Source: Capsaspora owczarzaki ATCC 30864
Lineage: Eukaryota; Opisthokonta; Filasterea
Direction of reading: 5' to 3'
NCBI RefSeq assembly: GCF_000151315.2
Contig: NW_011887306.1
Span: forward strand, 189,357 to 253,356
DNA: 64,000 bases
Each line of letters opens with the position of its first letter. Position 1 is the stretch's first letter. This document shows positions 10,529-22,432 of the stretch, in pieces. The notes under the pieces are model-generated. The model saw only the letters and a list, made by a program, of their open reading frames with translations, did not search any database and was not told where the DNA came from. Made by a program: the position numbers and the translations under genes.

Positions 10529-12606
10529 CTATGCGTGTTTTTCAGACAGCACCTTTTCTAGAACCGCCAAAAACCGATCGACCTCTTCGGTGGTGTTGTA
10601 GTGCGAAAGAGACACCCGACAGACCCCCAAAGAACGGTCAATGTCAAGGGCCTCGCACATGCGCCAAGAATACATGTGCCCGGAACGAATGGCAACCTTT
10701 TTTTCATGACAAGCACGGACTATGATGCTGGGCCAGCAGTTGGGAACGGTGCTGACAAAGGCCACCGTGGGGATGCGTGCATCCACCGCAGCATCGGACG
10801 CGAGGTCGACCGCGGGTCCGATCACGACAAGGCCGCGCTCTGCCAGCCTGGCAAGTCCCTTGAGCAGGTGTCGCGTGAGGTGGCGTTCAATGTGTGTCAT
10901 GAGCTGGAATGCGGCAACAATCTCTGCGCGAGAAATGTCAAGCGTCGTGTCGCGCCACCCCCCGCGAGGGCCTTCCACCTTCTTGCACTGCGCAGTCTTG
11001 GCCAAAAACTTGAGATAGGGAATCAAGCCCAAAAGGCCGGCACACCCTTCATGGCTCGAGCCACCAATCTCAAACTTGTAGGGCACATTGCTGGGGATAA
11101 AGTAGTGGTTGAGACCCTGCAGCTCTTGCATGGCCGATTCTTTGCCATAGAGGGCTCCCATGTGGGGGCCGTACACTTTGTACGTTGACAAGACGTAATA
11201 ATCGACGTCCCAGGCCTTGACGTCCACGACGCGATGCGGCGCGTACGCCACTCCGTCCACGATAACATGGGCGGCAGGTGCCCTGGCGCGGATGTGCTTG
11301 GTGATGGCTGCAACATCAACCACCGTGCCGAGCAGGTTGCTGACTTGGGGGAAGATGACAACGCGCGTTCGTGAGTTGAGCAATGGCGTGAGATTTTCAA
11401 CTGGACACGTCTCCATCGTGGTCGTGTCCATTTCCCAGTTGCGCAGAACAATGCCATGATGCCGGCTGAGAGCGAGCCACGGCGTGACGTTGGACTCGTG
11501 CGCGGCTTCGGCAAAAACCACCTCGTCTCCGGGCTCGAGCGTGTCACGCAAGCAATCGGCCAGCATGTAGATGAGCTGCGACGCGGACGATCCCAGAATG
11601 ATGCGGCCTGTCTGCTCTGCATTCAAGAGCCGTGCAACAAAGCGGTGTGCCATATCCACCGTGATGGCGCCCTTGGTGGACATGTGGTATCCGGCGCCAA
11701 TCTGAACGTACGAGCGTGTCATGTAGGCAGCCATTGCGCGCACAACTGAGGCGGGAACTTGCGACCCGCCCGCATTCTCCAGAATGGCCCAAGCGCGCTC
11801 GCCGTCGTCCTCCGTGTGGCACGAGTCGAAACTTTCCGGAACGGCATCAGCATTGGCATTCGCACTTGCAGCAGGACTGCCGGTTTGGGGGCTGCCCGTG
11901 ACACCGCGCTTGAGCGCATCGGCAATCTCCTGTGCTCCAACATCGCCCAAACTGTCCATCCCCCAATCCATCCATCCATCCATCCATCCATCCATACGTC
12001 AGTGTGAGGCATTTCTGCATCCAGACTCTGTTGCTACATCAAACCGCCACCCCAACGCAACATGCATCAAGCCAAAGTCGTACATGTTCACTTTGAGTGC
12101 TTCAGCAATCGCCTCGTCCTCGTGGTCGACGTGCGCGTTCGTCACCTCGTCGCTGGCCTGCATCGATGCACGCAGGCCAGGGAAGTGTGCGCGGATGCTA
12201 CGCATGAGCTTCTGGTACTCTGGAGGGTCGAACATGGATGGCGTCTGTGTCCCGACAGTGACAAAAAACGAACCCAAAAAATTAAAATACAAAAATGAAA
12301 AAAATACAATTCAAAATTCGCAGCACAAAAGTGGCTGGCTTTGGCTTGACTGGCTTGAGGTGCGCTTTTGCCTCAACGCAGAGTAAGGACGTACCGTCAT
12401 GATGAGATGCTTGGCTCGCAGATCACTGGATTTCGCTTGGGGATGGACGCCAGTCGACGCTGAATGGGGACGACGAGATTAGTCAAAATGAGGAATGACA
12501 TGTGTGAATTCGGCCATTGGGATTGGAAACACACCGAGGTCGTAACAAGGCTCGGTGCCAGTCGCGCTGCTGCTGAAAGGAGTGCGTATCCATGAGCATA
12601 CGCCAC
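10529..12606 (-). CDS. PLP-dependent class V aminotransferase, cysteine-desulfurase-like
   Basis: The main exon (10529-about 11945) covers almost the whole aminotransferase class V fold. It has ILENAGGSQVP, a substrate/PLP region GSSASQLIYMLADCLRDTL, VFAEAAHESNVTPWL, the Asp/His region VIVDGVAYAPH, and the Schiff-base lysine in LSTYKVYGPHMGALYGK. The end IPTVAFVSTVPNCWP and VSLSHYNTTEEVDRFL resembles the cysteine-desulfurase-like subfamily first defined in Vibrio (TIGR01976 type), whose substrate is unknown. Upstream exons probably encode MTTPSMFDPPEYQKLM and RAHFPGLRASMQ (about 12070-12262) and, less surely, MAYAHGYALLSAAARLA at 12606. The splice between the second exon and the main exon, near a GGAT repeat, is unresolved. 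The gene converges with WDTC1; their stops are about 200 bp apart. Confidence 0.75.
11963..11994. repeat. CCAT (GGAT) tetranucleotide repeat at an intron/exon edge
   Basis: About eight perfect CCAT units. Read on the minus strand they would give a spurious MDGWMDGW peptide. They more likely belong to the intron before the main aminotransferase exon, with the acceptor CAG near 11930-11935. Confidence 0.7.
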
Positions 12607-13678
12607 TGGCGCAGGTCCGACCGACGGCAGAGCAGCAGCAGTGGCGTGGAGGCCCGTTTGTTGGGGGGAAGTGGGTTGTGTCCACTGCTATTTTGTGGTT
12701 GGCCGTGCCTCAGTGCAGACAACCGGCCTTCGATTCCTACTTGTTGCTCTGTGGCGCATTTGTACACGTTTTCAATTTGCATGCTGCTGTCGTGCGATTG
12801 TTGGGACGGAGTGTGATGTGAGAGAGAGAAAGCGACGGCAGGACAGCGAGTGCGAGCCATGCGTTTCGAATTGCCCAACAAAGGCAAAAGGATGCCGACG
12901 ATCGGGTTTGTTCTACGAGGCCGGTTGTTTGTGTGATGTGTGTGTGTGTGCACCACTCTGCATTTGCTGCGAGCCAGATCAGACTTTGTCAGCCTTGCAC
13001 TGCAATTGCCATCCATCGTGGCGATCGACCGGTTGAGGTCACGCCAAAGCCAGAAACCCGAAAAACGCACACCTTCAAGGTTCAAGCTTCTACACTTTCT
13101 CAGCTCATGAGTGTTTGCTGGGCACTCAATGCGGTAGACCTAAACGGTAGGTTGCTCCAGCTTATTGAACCTTCAATGATGGGGAACGCGAAGTGTACCG
13201 TATTTACAACAGCATGACTCAAAGCCACGCACGCCACTCACAGCAGCAACAGGCGCATCGATACCGAGCTGTATCATCGCTTCGTTTCCGCGCTATCAAT
13301 ATTTTGACTTTCCCCCACCGTACTCTTGTGTGATGGAGGTCGCTTCATCCAACAAGAGCACGAAGATCGAAGAAGAAGCGTGGGTCGCTCCTTGAGTGGA
13401 CCTAGCGACGCGCGGTGGCTTACTTGTGCTGAAGATTTGCCAGGAATGCAAAGAACGAAGAAAGCCAACAATAATCAAACAAGAAGGGAAAGATCAAACA
13501 AAAAACAAACCCAAAAGAGTACTGGATTGATTGGTTGCTGCTACAGATCGAAACACTTTTGAGCGTCTGGAAATTTCGGAGAGCATGCGATTCTACCAGA
13601 GGGACAGCACTTCCAAGCTAGATTCAATCTGGACAACGTGCAAGGTACACACCAACGCAAAAAGCAGGACAGTGTTCG
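12607..13678. other. Gene-poor stretch with a conserved upstream-like block
   Basis: No supported coding sequence. Around 13412-13445 the minus strand reads CAGCACAA followed by GTAAGCCACCGCGCG, a good splice donor context. It resembles a block upstream of LRR receptor genes 1 and 2 (about 26336 and 32107). It could be a 5' untranslated exon of the aminotransferase gene or a dispersed regulatory repeat. A GTGTG run lies near 12935. Confidence 0.35.
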
Positions 13679-14977
13679 TCAGTGCCCAGGTCGGAGGGAA
13701 AGATTGGTGTCGGCTTGCTTGGCGGTGGAACGCGAAACGCCAATTGCAACCATAGTGGCAGTGAGCAGCGCAATGAGACCAATGTAGATGGTAAAGTACT
13801 GGTTGGTGTCAGTGATGCCAAATTGCTCGGCATAGGCAGTCTGGATGTACAGCACGCCCGTGCAAATCGCGACGGCACCGATCGAGATGACAAGAACGCC
13901 AGCGAACTTGTGGTTTGGCGCGTATCGCGGACGGTCTTCGAGCGGGGCTCCGGGGAAGAGAAACGCGAAAAACCCTGCCAGATACTGGCAGTAGAACAGG
14001 AACAAGGCGATCAGCCCGATGTGCGAGTGCAGGCGATTGAAATGGCCAAACCCGACCATCTCGTCCGTGTTCCAGCTGACATACCAGCCAATGCTCGAGG
14101 CAACAATGGCTGCCGTGTGCAAAGCGCTGTGCAAGTACTTTTTCACGGGCCGTGAGGCGGGAAGCCAGCGATAGACGAGCGCCGCTGTTTGGGATTGTCC
14201 AGTTTGGTGAGCGAAAGGGACGTTCAAACAAGCAAAGTGTTGCATATGGTCTTAGGACGCATATCCCCAGGGGCGTATTATGGAAAGAAGAGGCGATAAC
14301 TGATGGAGCATGAGTGATAAACAATACCACGACGATGCGATGGTCGAGAGGCACCGTGTTTGCGGAATGCAGACCGGCGACAGAAGTAACGCTCCAGAAA
14401 AACACCCATCAAACAAAAGAACGAGAAACAAAAACAGAAAGAATGGGAGATAAAGTCAAACAAGAAGAAACTCGGAAAACAGAAAACAAAACATTTGCAA
14501 AAACACAAAAAAAGAAGGCGTGGCAAATTCGCCACCCAACCTGACTCATTGTTTGAACAACAAACACAACGCCGCGACCACATTTTTTTGTATTTGTTTG
14601 TTGTTGTTCGGTTTGCGTTGCTTTTCGCTCACTCCACTTTGCAGCGAACAACCGGTTGAGATTGGCAAATGAAAAGGCTCCTTTCATCGATGAACACTCG
14701 GCAACCGACCTTCGGGCATGAACACGCCGAACGCCAGGCCCATGCAGAGCGGATGAGTGTTGGGGAAGAGCGGGTTTGACTTGTCCAGCGAAACGCCACC
14801 GTCGCCCTGACCATCGACAAACGGATTGACGACAAAGACGTAGGCGACAATCATGGCAAGCATTGCGTGTGTGCTCAGCAGAGCGAACGCCAGCGCCAGA
14901 ATCAGCGTGGCATCCGCAAGCCACTCAACGGCGGGGCGAATCACCGACGTGTAAAACTTGGCCGTCGCGGCTGTCAT
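13679..14977 (-). CDS. Cytochrome b561 family protein, copy A
   Basis: Six-helix di-haem transmembrane electron carrier, by family. Exon 1 (14710-14977) reads MTAATAKFYTSVIRPAVEW, then helix 1 ILALAFALLSTHAMLAMIV, and helix 2 starting NTHPLCMGLAFGVFM, ending in PEG. Exon 2 (13679-14184) starts AALVYRWLPA and gives the remaining helices with ALHTAAIVASSIGW, RLHSHIGLIALFLFY, NHKFAGVLVIS, and a last helix near IYIGLIALLTATMVAI. The His residues in THPLCM, ALHTA, LHSHIG and NHKF sit where the haem ligands lie in this family. The splice joins GAA-G to CG, giving PEAALVYRW, identical to copy B. The electron donor and the membrane cannot be told from sequence. Confidence 0.85.
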
Positions 14978-15323
14978 TAAAAAAAAATGGTCAAAAAATG
15001 CCAAATAAAAAAATTTGACACGATCAAAGCAAGGGGGAAATAATTGAGGAATGAGAAGGTAGAGATGCAAGCAAAGCAAAGCAGGGCGTAGTCAAATGGA
15101 TCCAGGATGCAGTTCAGGAATGGGGTGTTTGAGAGCTGCAACACTCAAAACCGATCGACATGGCTTTGCAATACATGCACTGCAACGCACATTGCAAGTT
15201 GAGCAACAAAAAAATCGCATTCTTATTCCAGCTGCGGGGGAAAAAGTCCCCCCAACGAGTGTTGGAAATTGTAACAACCAAGCATTCAAAACACAAACAA
15301 CGAAAGCATCCTGGTCCAGCTTT
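14978..15323. other. Spacer between the tandem cytochrome b561 genes
   Basis: About 350 bp without a supported coding exon. It contains the copy A promoter and the copy B 3' flank. An A-rich tract lies just upstream of the copy A start. Confidence 0.4.
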
Positions 15324-17196
15324 TTAATTGTTGAGCAGCAAATCCCGCTTGACGGGCTTGTTGTTGAGGAGAACGCCGATGGCAACGGCGACGGCGGTGA
15401 AGGCGGCAATGAGACCAAGCCAGATGGTGTAGTACTGGTTGTCGTCGTTGATGGCAACGTTCTCGGCGTAGGCGGCCTGGATGTAGAGCGCGCCAGTGCC
15501 GGCAGCGATGGCGCCGAGCGAGATGGTCAGGACACCGACAAACTTGTGGTAGGGCGAGTACAGTGGGCGATCGTCAAGGGGTGCGCCAGGGAAGAGGTAC
15601 ATGCCAAATCCGGCAAGGTACTGGCCGTAGAACAGGATGAGGGCGATGAGGCCAAAGTGCGAGTGCATGCGGCCAAAGTGCACGTGGCCGGTAGTGTACT
15701 CGTCGTCGTACCACTTGACATACCAGCCAATGCTGGACGAGATCAACGCGGCCGAGTGGAGGGCGGCGTGGACGTACTTTTTGGTGGGGCGCTCAGCGGG
15801 CAGCCAGCGGTAGACGAGGGCAGCTGCGGTCAAAATGACAGACATCCAAAGAGACGGCAATGAGGGGGATGAGTCATGGGAAGCGACCAAGCTCGTGTTG
15901 TAAAGTGGGAGCGGTGGAGAAAATCAGACCCATCATTTCCCGCCAAAAACACAAAAACAACCGAGTCGCAAAGCCCCTCGAATGTGGTCTGTCGGCTCGT
16001 TGTTGTTGCTGTTGTTTGTCACGCTTTTGTTTTGTGTCGTTGTCTCTTCATGAATCGGTGTGCTACAGTGACCCCCCGCTCTTGATCAAGAGCAGAAAGG
16101 AGAGCAAGAGCTTGTTCTTTTTCGCCTCCGACTCCGCTCCACATTTTGATTCTCTCTTTCTCTCTCTCTTTCTCTTTGCTACCTCGGTTGTCTGGTTCAA
16201 CTGTTTTTGCTTCATTCTCTTTCTCGTTCCATTTCACCTTTTCAGATGTCTTTGTCTCTTCTTCTGCTTTTTTTGTTTCGCATTTCCTGCGCTCACTTCT
16301 TGTGATTGGCGGGCAATGATAAAAGGCAATGCAAAGGGCTACACGCAACCACCATAAAAAGCAAACCAACAAAAAGAAAAGAAAAAAGAAATCACGAGAC
16401 AAAGCAAGAAGGAGGAAAGCAAGTACACGCGAAAGAGCAGAGCAACAGTAAGGATTGCGACCCCAAAAAAAAAAGCGATCATCAGTAGCGAATGAAGACC
16501 ACAAGAAGAGCGTGGTTTGAAAGAGAGAAAGCGAGAAAAAAGCGAGCGAAAAGGGATCAAAAATCAAGCAACGAAAAAAGTCTCCGCGATTCCCCTTTTT
16601 GCTTCTTCTGCCTCTCTCTCTCTCTCCCTCTGTGACTTTTCTATCATTTCGTGTCTCTCTTTCGCTTTCTCAGTCTCGCCCGTGTTTGAGTGATTTTTCA
16701 CTATTGCTGTGAGTTTTTTTCGCTTTTTTTGTTGTTGTTGTTGTTGTTGTTTTGATTGATTGATTCTGAAGATTATTTTTATTTATATTTTTTTTTCTAT
16801 GGTTTTCGATTGGATTTTTTAAATTTTGGCGGTTTTTTTGATTCTTTTTTTGATTCTTTTTTTTTTTTTTCTTACTCATTCAAAACTCAACTCCAATCAA
16901 AAAGCTCCAACGATTTCAAAGCGTGAGTGTGGTGATGTTGCTTGTTTACCTTCGGGCATGAAGAAGCAGAAGGCGAGGACCATGCAGAGCGGGTGTGTGT
17001 TGAGGAAGAGCGGGTTGTCGTGGTCCATGGAAACTCCGCCGTCGCCCTGGCCGCCAGTGAAGGGGCTCACGACGTACACGTACGACACAATCATGGCAAG
17101 CATGACGTGCGTGCTGATCAGGCCAAATGCAAGCGCGAGCACGGCCGCAGCACCGCTCAGCCACGACGCCGCAGGGCGCACGATGGATTCGTACAT
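15324..17196 (-). CDS. Cytochrome b561 family protein, copy B (tandem paralog)
   Basis: Paralog of the neighbouring copy A in the same orientation, with the same two-exon layout. Exon 1 (16950-17196) reads MYESIVRPAASWLSGAA, with STHVMLAMIVSYVYVVSPF and NTHPLCMVLAFCFFMPEG. Exon 2 (15324-15823) has AALVYRWLPAERPTKKYVHA, the helices with ALHSAALISSSIGW, RMHSHFGLIALILFY and YHKFVGVLTISLG, and ends KRDLLLNN. The intron sits at the same codon and phase as in copy A but is about 1.1 kb long and full of poly-T/CT tracts. Luminal loops contain GQGDGGVS in both copies. Sequence divergence suggests a duplication that is not recent. Confidence 0.85.
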
Positions 17197-17503
17197 TATT
17201 CAAAAAAAAAAAAAAAAAGCGAGACTGAACCATCAGTCTGAATCAGTCAATCCATCATCCTCAGCCAAGTCAATCCATCATCAATGTCAGACAGTCATTT
17301 CACAAGAGCATCACAAAATGAACAACTGGTCCAAAAGCAGAGAGTAAAAGGAGGAAAACACCAGGCGCTTTGAGAGCATTGATCAATCTCTATGAAAAAT
17401 GCATTGTGGTTTCCCATTTCATGCATTCAATCCGCACTCCATTCTCAATCCATGGACTTCACTTGATTCATTCATTCATTCATTCTTTTTTTTTCTTTTT
17501 ATC
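17197..17503. promoter_or_regulatory. Divergent intergenic region, cytochrome b561 B / GH5
   Basis: About 300 bp between two start codons pointing outward. It holds both promoters. It has an A tract beside the b561 start, and ATTC repeats and a T tract just before the GH5 start. No defined element was recognised. Confidence 0.4.
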
Positions 17504-19731
17504 ATGCGCGCGTCGGTCGTCGTTATCGTCGCGGCAGTCGCAGTGCTCAGCGTTGCTGCCGCTGCGCCGCTCCGTCTCCACCTCAACGCAAACAGCCGCC
17601 TCGCCGACTCGGATGGCCGCGAGCGCTACTTCCACGGTCTCAACGTCGTCTTCAAGGTGAGCATTCAGAGCAGTGGCTCTCTTTACGTTCAGGGGTGGGA
17701 AACCGCCCGTCGGCTCATCAGATGGCTTGACATCGGCCATTTCTCGTCTCACTGCAATGCCCCTCTCGCATCACAGGGTCCGCCGTACATCCCAATCATC
17801 GACTCGTTCGATCCGTACTTGAGCTTCTCGCAGCAGGACGTCGATGCGCTCACCAGCTTTGGTCTCAACGCCATTCGGTAAACAGCCGCCCTTGTTTGTT
17901 GTTGTTGTTGCTGATTGTGCAAGCCATATGCCAGCCACGGGGTATCCTCCCCCATCATCATGCCCAAATTGTGGCGCATGGCTAAACGAAGGAAATGCTG
18001 GACCCTGTGATGGCGCTCTTCATCGTGGAGGATGCGCTCGTCGTCGTGGTTGGGAAGAAAACCACGCGGAAACAGCAATTGTGCACGAGATTGCACAAGG
18101 GGTTTGGCTCGTTGGTCAGCTTTCGAACATGGAAAACAGCCCACAGGGCTACGAGCACAGAAACAAGAAAGCGCGGCGGTGGTTGAGGGGAAACAGGGAA
18201 AAGTGGTGTCGAGGGAAAAACCAATTCCAAAGCGTCTGAGCAAGCAGGAACGCAGTTTTCCCCCCCCCCTTTTTTTTTTCTTCCTGCAAATCTGATACTC
18301 ATCGTTGTGAATCATCAATATGTCTGTGTGTCGCAGCCTTGGCGTCATGTGGCCGGGCGTCATGCCGCAGGACGGCGTCTTTAACGAAACCTACCTCGAT
18401 CAGATGCAGCGCATCCTCGATATGGCTGCTGCCAGCAACATGTATGCTCTTGTTGAAGTGCACCAAGGTACGTAGGGATGATTATGGCTGTACTTTGGCA
18501 GCCAGACTGTTTGTTGGTCATTCCATTCCATTGCATTCTGCTAACGCTTTGTCGTCTCTTTTGCTTTTTCTTCTTCTATTCCCACACCCCCCCCCACCTT
18601 CTTCCCTTCCCCCCCCCCTCTCCCATCCTAGACTGCTTCTCGGAAAAGCTCTGCGGTGAGGGCGCGCCGTGGTGGGCCGTGCAGGTCGATCCCCTGACTC
18701 CTGCCTTCCCGCTGCCGTTTGCCGAGCCGTACGCCATCGACCCCACGACGGGCCTGCCCTCGCCTGCGGACTGCGCCAAACTGAGCTGGTCCGACTACCA
18801 GTTCTCGGCGGCGAGCGCGGATGCCTACCAAAACCTGTACAATGTTGGCAGCCACGCCAACTACGGCTTTAGCACCCACTGGAATCGTGTCGTGCAGCGC
18901 TTCAAAAACCAGACCAACCTGCTTGGCTACGAACTGCTGAACGAGCCGTTTGCTGGAAACCTCTACAAGGATCCTGAGCTGATGGTGCCCGGCGTGGCCG
19001 ATCGTCGCAACCTGCAGCCCTTCTACGACAACCTCAACTCTGTCATCCGCGCCCAAGACCCCGACTGCCTCATTTGGTTTGAGTCGACCACGTGGGACGA
19101 CTTTGTGCCGATGGGCTTTGAGCACGCGCCCGGCGGCGCCGCGTTTGCCAACCGCTCGGTCGTGAGCTTCCACTACTACTACCCGCCCAACGTGTCCCCG
19201 GCAGAGCAGTTCTTCTCTCGCGCAACCGACGCACGCCACCTGGGCACGGGCATGGCCCTCACCGAGTTTAACATTGACCCCTCCGCTTCGACCGACGCCA
19301 GCACCAAGATGACCACCACCATGGATGTGGCCGACCAATACTTTTCCAGCTGGATTGGCTGGGAGTACAAGCAGTACATTCCCATGACTGGCTACGGCAA
19401 CTCGATCTGGTTTGCGAACGGCACCTACAACTGGCCGCTGATCAAGGTCTTGGCGCGCTCCTACCCGCACGCTGTCGCCGGAACCACCACGAGCTTCCAC
19501 TTTGCTGCCGCCACGGCCGTCTTTGTTCTCGAGTACACGGTCGACACCACCTGCACGCTCCCCACCGACATTTTCGTGGCCGAGAGCGTCCACTATGTCA
19601 ACGGCTACACTGTGGACATTACTCCCGCAAACGTTGTCAAGATGACGAGCTCCACCAACCACATCTTCCTGTCGCCCGTCTCGTCTTCCAGCAACGGCAA
19701 GTTTGTGACGGTGGTCGTTCGTCCCAAGTAA
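17504..19731 (+). CDS. Secreted glycoside hydrolase family 5, endoglycoceramidase-like
   Basis: Endoglycoceramidases cut the bond between the glycan and ceramide of glycosphingolipids. Four exons: 17504-17656, 17777-17877, 18337-18467 and 18632-19731. A signal peptide MRASVVVIVAAVAVLSVAA opens the protein. Family signatures follow in order: YFHGLNVVFKGPPYIP (across intron 1), LNAIRLGVMWPGVMP (across intron 2), YALVEVHQDCFSEKLCGEG (across intron 3), the acid/base Glu in ELLNEPFAGN, and the nucleophile Glu in MALTEFNI. The last 90 or so residues are beta-rich, like the C-terminal domain of these enzymes. The phase at each splice keeps these motifs intact, which supports the model. Several NxT/S sites occur. 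A steryl-glucosidase or other GH5 specificity is possible. Confidence 0.88.
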
Positions 19732-20131
19732 AACGTCAGGCAGGCGGTGTTGGAGCAACAACAACAACAAAAGGATGATGTTTGTTGTTTCATGATGATT
19801 TTATGTTGATGTTGATAATCAAAAAACAAAGAGAGAGAGAAAGAAAAGTGCCGCGCACCTTTCTTTTTCATCAAAGCAAAAACTGGGTTTTTGAGTCGTT
19901 TGCTGTTGTTTTAGATTGATGGAGTACGGAAAGCATCTGAGACTGACAGAATGAGTGAGGATTCTGTCGAGCAGGCTTGAATCACTGCACTGTGCGTTCA
20001 GCCCGCCCGCATTTCGAATGGTTTCGCTCGCAAATTCAAATGATTGAGTTTGTACCAACACGGAATAAGCGACTCAGAACGAGTCTTTGCACAAAGTTTA
20101 GTCCTTATTTGTTCCAAACCGTTCAAAGACA
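19732..20131. other. Intergenic, GH5 to penta-EF-hand gene
   Basis: No coding exon recognised. It contains the GH5 3' flank, with a CAA run and an A-rich tract, and the promoter of the downstream gene. Confidence 0.35.
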
Positions 20132-22188
20132 ATGGCTTATGTACGATCGCCCATTCCTTGCCTTCGCTTTCTCTCCCCGCACCCCCTCTCTTTCTCTCTC
20201 GCACTCTGCAAAAGCAGCTAGATCGCATGACAAGCAGAGGGACCTCCCCGACTACCAACCCCCCGTCTCCCATTTCAAAATCGCACAACCGTTTTTTGCT
20301 CACTGTTTGCTGCCCCTCGCTGCAGTTCCCTCCTCAAGGCGGCTACCCCGGCGCTCCCGGCGGCTACGGCGCTCCTTCTGCTGGCTACGGCGCACCTGGT
20401 AACACAAAAACGCACTCCGCCTCACTCACTCTCCCACACTGAGGCATCCATCAATCTACCAATCTGCATTGCTCTTCGCTCAAATTTGCCAATCGGTCGG
20501 TCCATTCATCCACTCCCCGACTGTGGCGTCTTCGTCATCACGCTCTCCCACCACCACGCAACTTGCTGGTTTGTGAACGCCTCAGAGTTGCACTGCCCTC
20601 GTTCGTTCGTTCGTTCGTTGGCGCTTCAGTGTTGGTGAACGAGAAGGAAAGACACAATTTTGTTGATTGTTGGTTCAAATATGGAAGCAAGCATTTGGTA
20701 CTCTGAGCATTCTTTGTTAGTGAACTCTTTCGTAGAGACCCCACTTTCCCCCGGTTTTCTTCTTATATTTATTGTGTCTACGTCACTGGTTCCAAATCTG
20801 GGTGGTCGGTCAGATCGCCAACCCACTTCCTTTCTTTTCATCCTCTCGCCCTTCCATGCGATTTTGCATACATTGTATATATATCGTTTTGACATTTGCA
20901 AGGCGTTTTGAGCAGAGACCGAACATTCAGAAAAGGACGAGCAAAAGTCCCAGTTTTTTACATTTTTTACAGTTCGAATTTTTCACTCCTTTTTCTTTTT
21001 TCTTTCTGTTTTCGATTTTCAATCCACTCATCGTGTTCTTTGAACCCCGTTTCTTCAATCATCCATACACACACACACAAACAACAAATGCAAGGCACTG
21101 GTTACGGTTACCCTCCGGCAGTCGACCCGCTGTTTGGCTACTTTTCGGCGGTCGCTGGTCGTGACGGCCAGATTTCTCCCGAGGAGCTCCAGCGATGCCT
21201 CCAGGGCGCTGGCTACGGCAACGGCTGGGAAACATTCAGGTAAGTTTGGGGAGGGGGGGGGGCAGTCAACCTATGTAGCTTCAAGGAGCTGCCTTGGAGC
21301 TGTTGGTGATATCGACGTTACTCACATTCTTGTTCACATCCAAATTTCGATTTTGATTTTTTTTTTTTTTCAATTTGCGCACGTCTTGGTCTTTGTGTCG
21401 TCACGCTTCGGTTCGGTTGGCACTTTGACGTTACTCTGAAATCTTTGCAGCCTCGAGACTTGCCGCCTCATGATCGGAATGCTCGACCGCGACGGCAACT
21501 TCCAGGTCAGAACAAACATACCAATTTTCACCACTCAAGAATCTTTGCCTCAACACGTCGCGCAGTCGTATGGTGACTCACTTTGAAGATTGCGCACTCC
21601 GTCTTGCTGCTTGCTTGCAGATGGGCTTTGAGGAATTCAAGGAGCTCTGGAACTCGCTCAACCAGTGGAAGCACACTTATTACACTGTTGATCGCGACCG
21701 CAGCGGCACTGTGAACGAGCAGGAGCTGCACCAGGCCATTCGCACTTACGGTATTGCCCCACTCCTGGTCTTGACTGGTGTTGCTGCTCCACCCACAACA
21801 ACCAGCAACCAATTCAAACTCACTTTCTGCCCCTCTCACTGCTCTGCACCAAAACTCCAATTTTTAGGCTACAACCTCAGCCCCGAGGCATTCCGCGTCG
21901 TCTTCAAGCGCTATGCTCGCCGCGAACAGACCATCATCACCTTCGATGACTTTATTGCCGTCTCGGTTCGCCTGCGATGCCTGTCGGAGAACTTCCGCCG
22001 CCGTGACACTCACCAGAACGGCACTGCCATGTTGTCCTATGACGAGGTGAGCGCGCAGCAAGCAATGAACGACGGATTGACGCTCTTGGGACGTTCGCCA
22101 GTAGTTTGTTTCTCACTTTTGCTTTGGGTTGGGTTTTTTGTATTTTGGCTTTGCCTTGCAGTTCATCCGTTTCTCGTTCGTCGTCTAA
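20132..22188 (+). CDS. Penta-EF-hand calcium-binding protein (sorcin/ALG-2 family)
   Basis: Seven exons: 20132-20140 (MAY), 20326-20399, 21095-21239, 21451-21505, 21621-21750, 21868-22046 and 22162-22188. The short N-terminus is Gly/Pro/Tyr-rich (PPQGGYPGAPGGYGAPSAGY), typical of sorcin, grancalcin and peflin. EF-hand loops follow: VAGRDGQISPEEL, LDRDGNFQMGFEEF (split by an intron) and VDRDRSGTVNEQEL, then two degenerate hands around YARREQTIITFDDF and DTHQNGTAMLSYDE. The protein ends FIRFSFVV, like the dimer-forming fifth hand of the family. Such proteins translocate to membranes on calcium binding. The nine-base first exon is inferred from the frame and ATGGCTTAT|GTACG. Confidence 0.85.
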
Positions 22189-22432
22189 GAGCACGTGCAG
22201 GCTAGTTTTTTGTCGCATGCAAGCTGAAATGAAATGTTTTGCGGGGGTTTTTTTGCTGGCGTGCATCATCTTCGCATGACTTTTGGATGTCACACAACAC
22301 CAACAACAATTTTTGCACCAAAACTCGTGTATTCGCCCACATCTTTGTCCAACCGAACCTTGAAGTTGGGACTACTTTGTGAACGAGACTAGGATGCACG
22401 AAGCAGCAACAATGGCAGCCGACACCCGTTTG

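Noticed and set aside
11719-12012. MDGWMDGW N-terminus for the aminotransferase
   Set aside because: It is translated from a CCAT tetranucleotide repeat. Upstream exons with a more sensible sequence exist and a CAG acceptor lies just inside.
16019-16879. Frames around 16.0-16.9 kb with Phe/Ser/Lys-rich translations
   Set aside because: They lie in the long CT- and T-rich intron of cytochrome b561 copy B and show no conserved motif.
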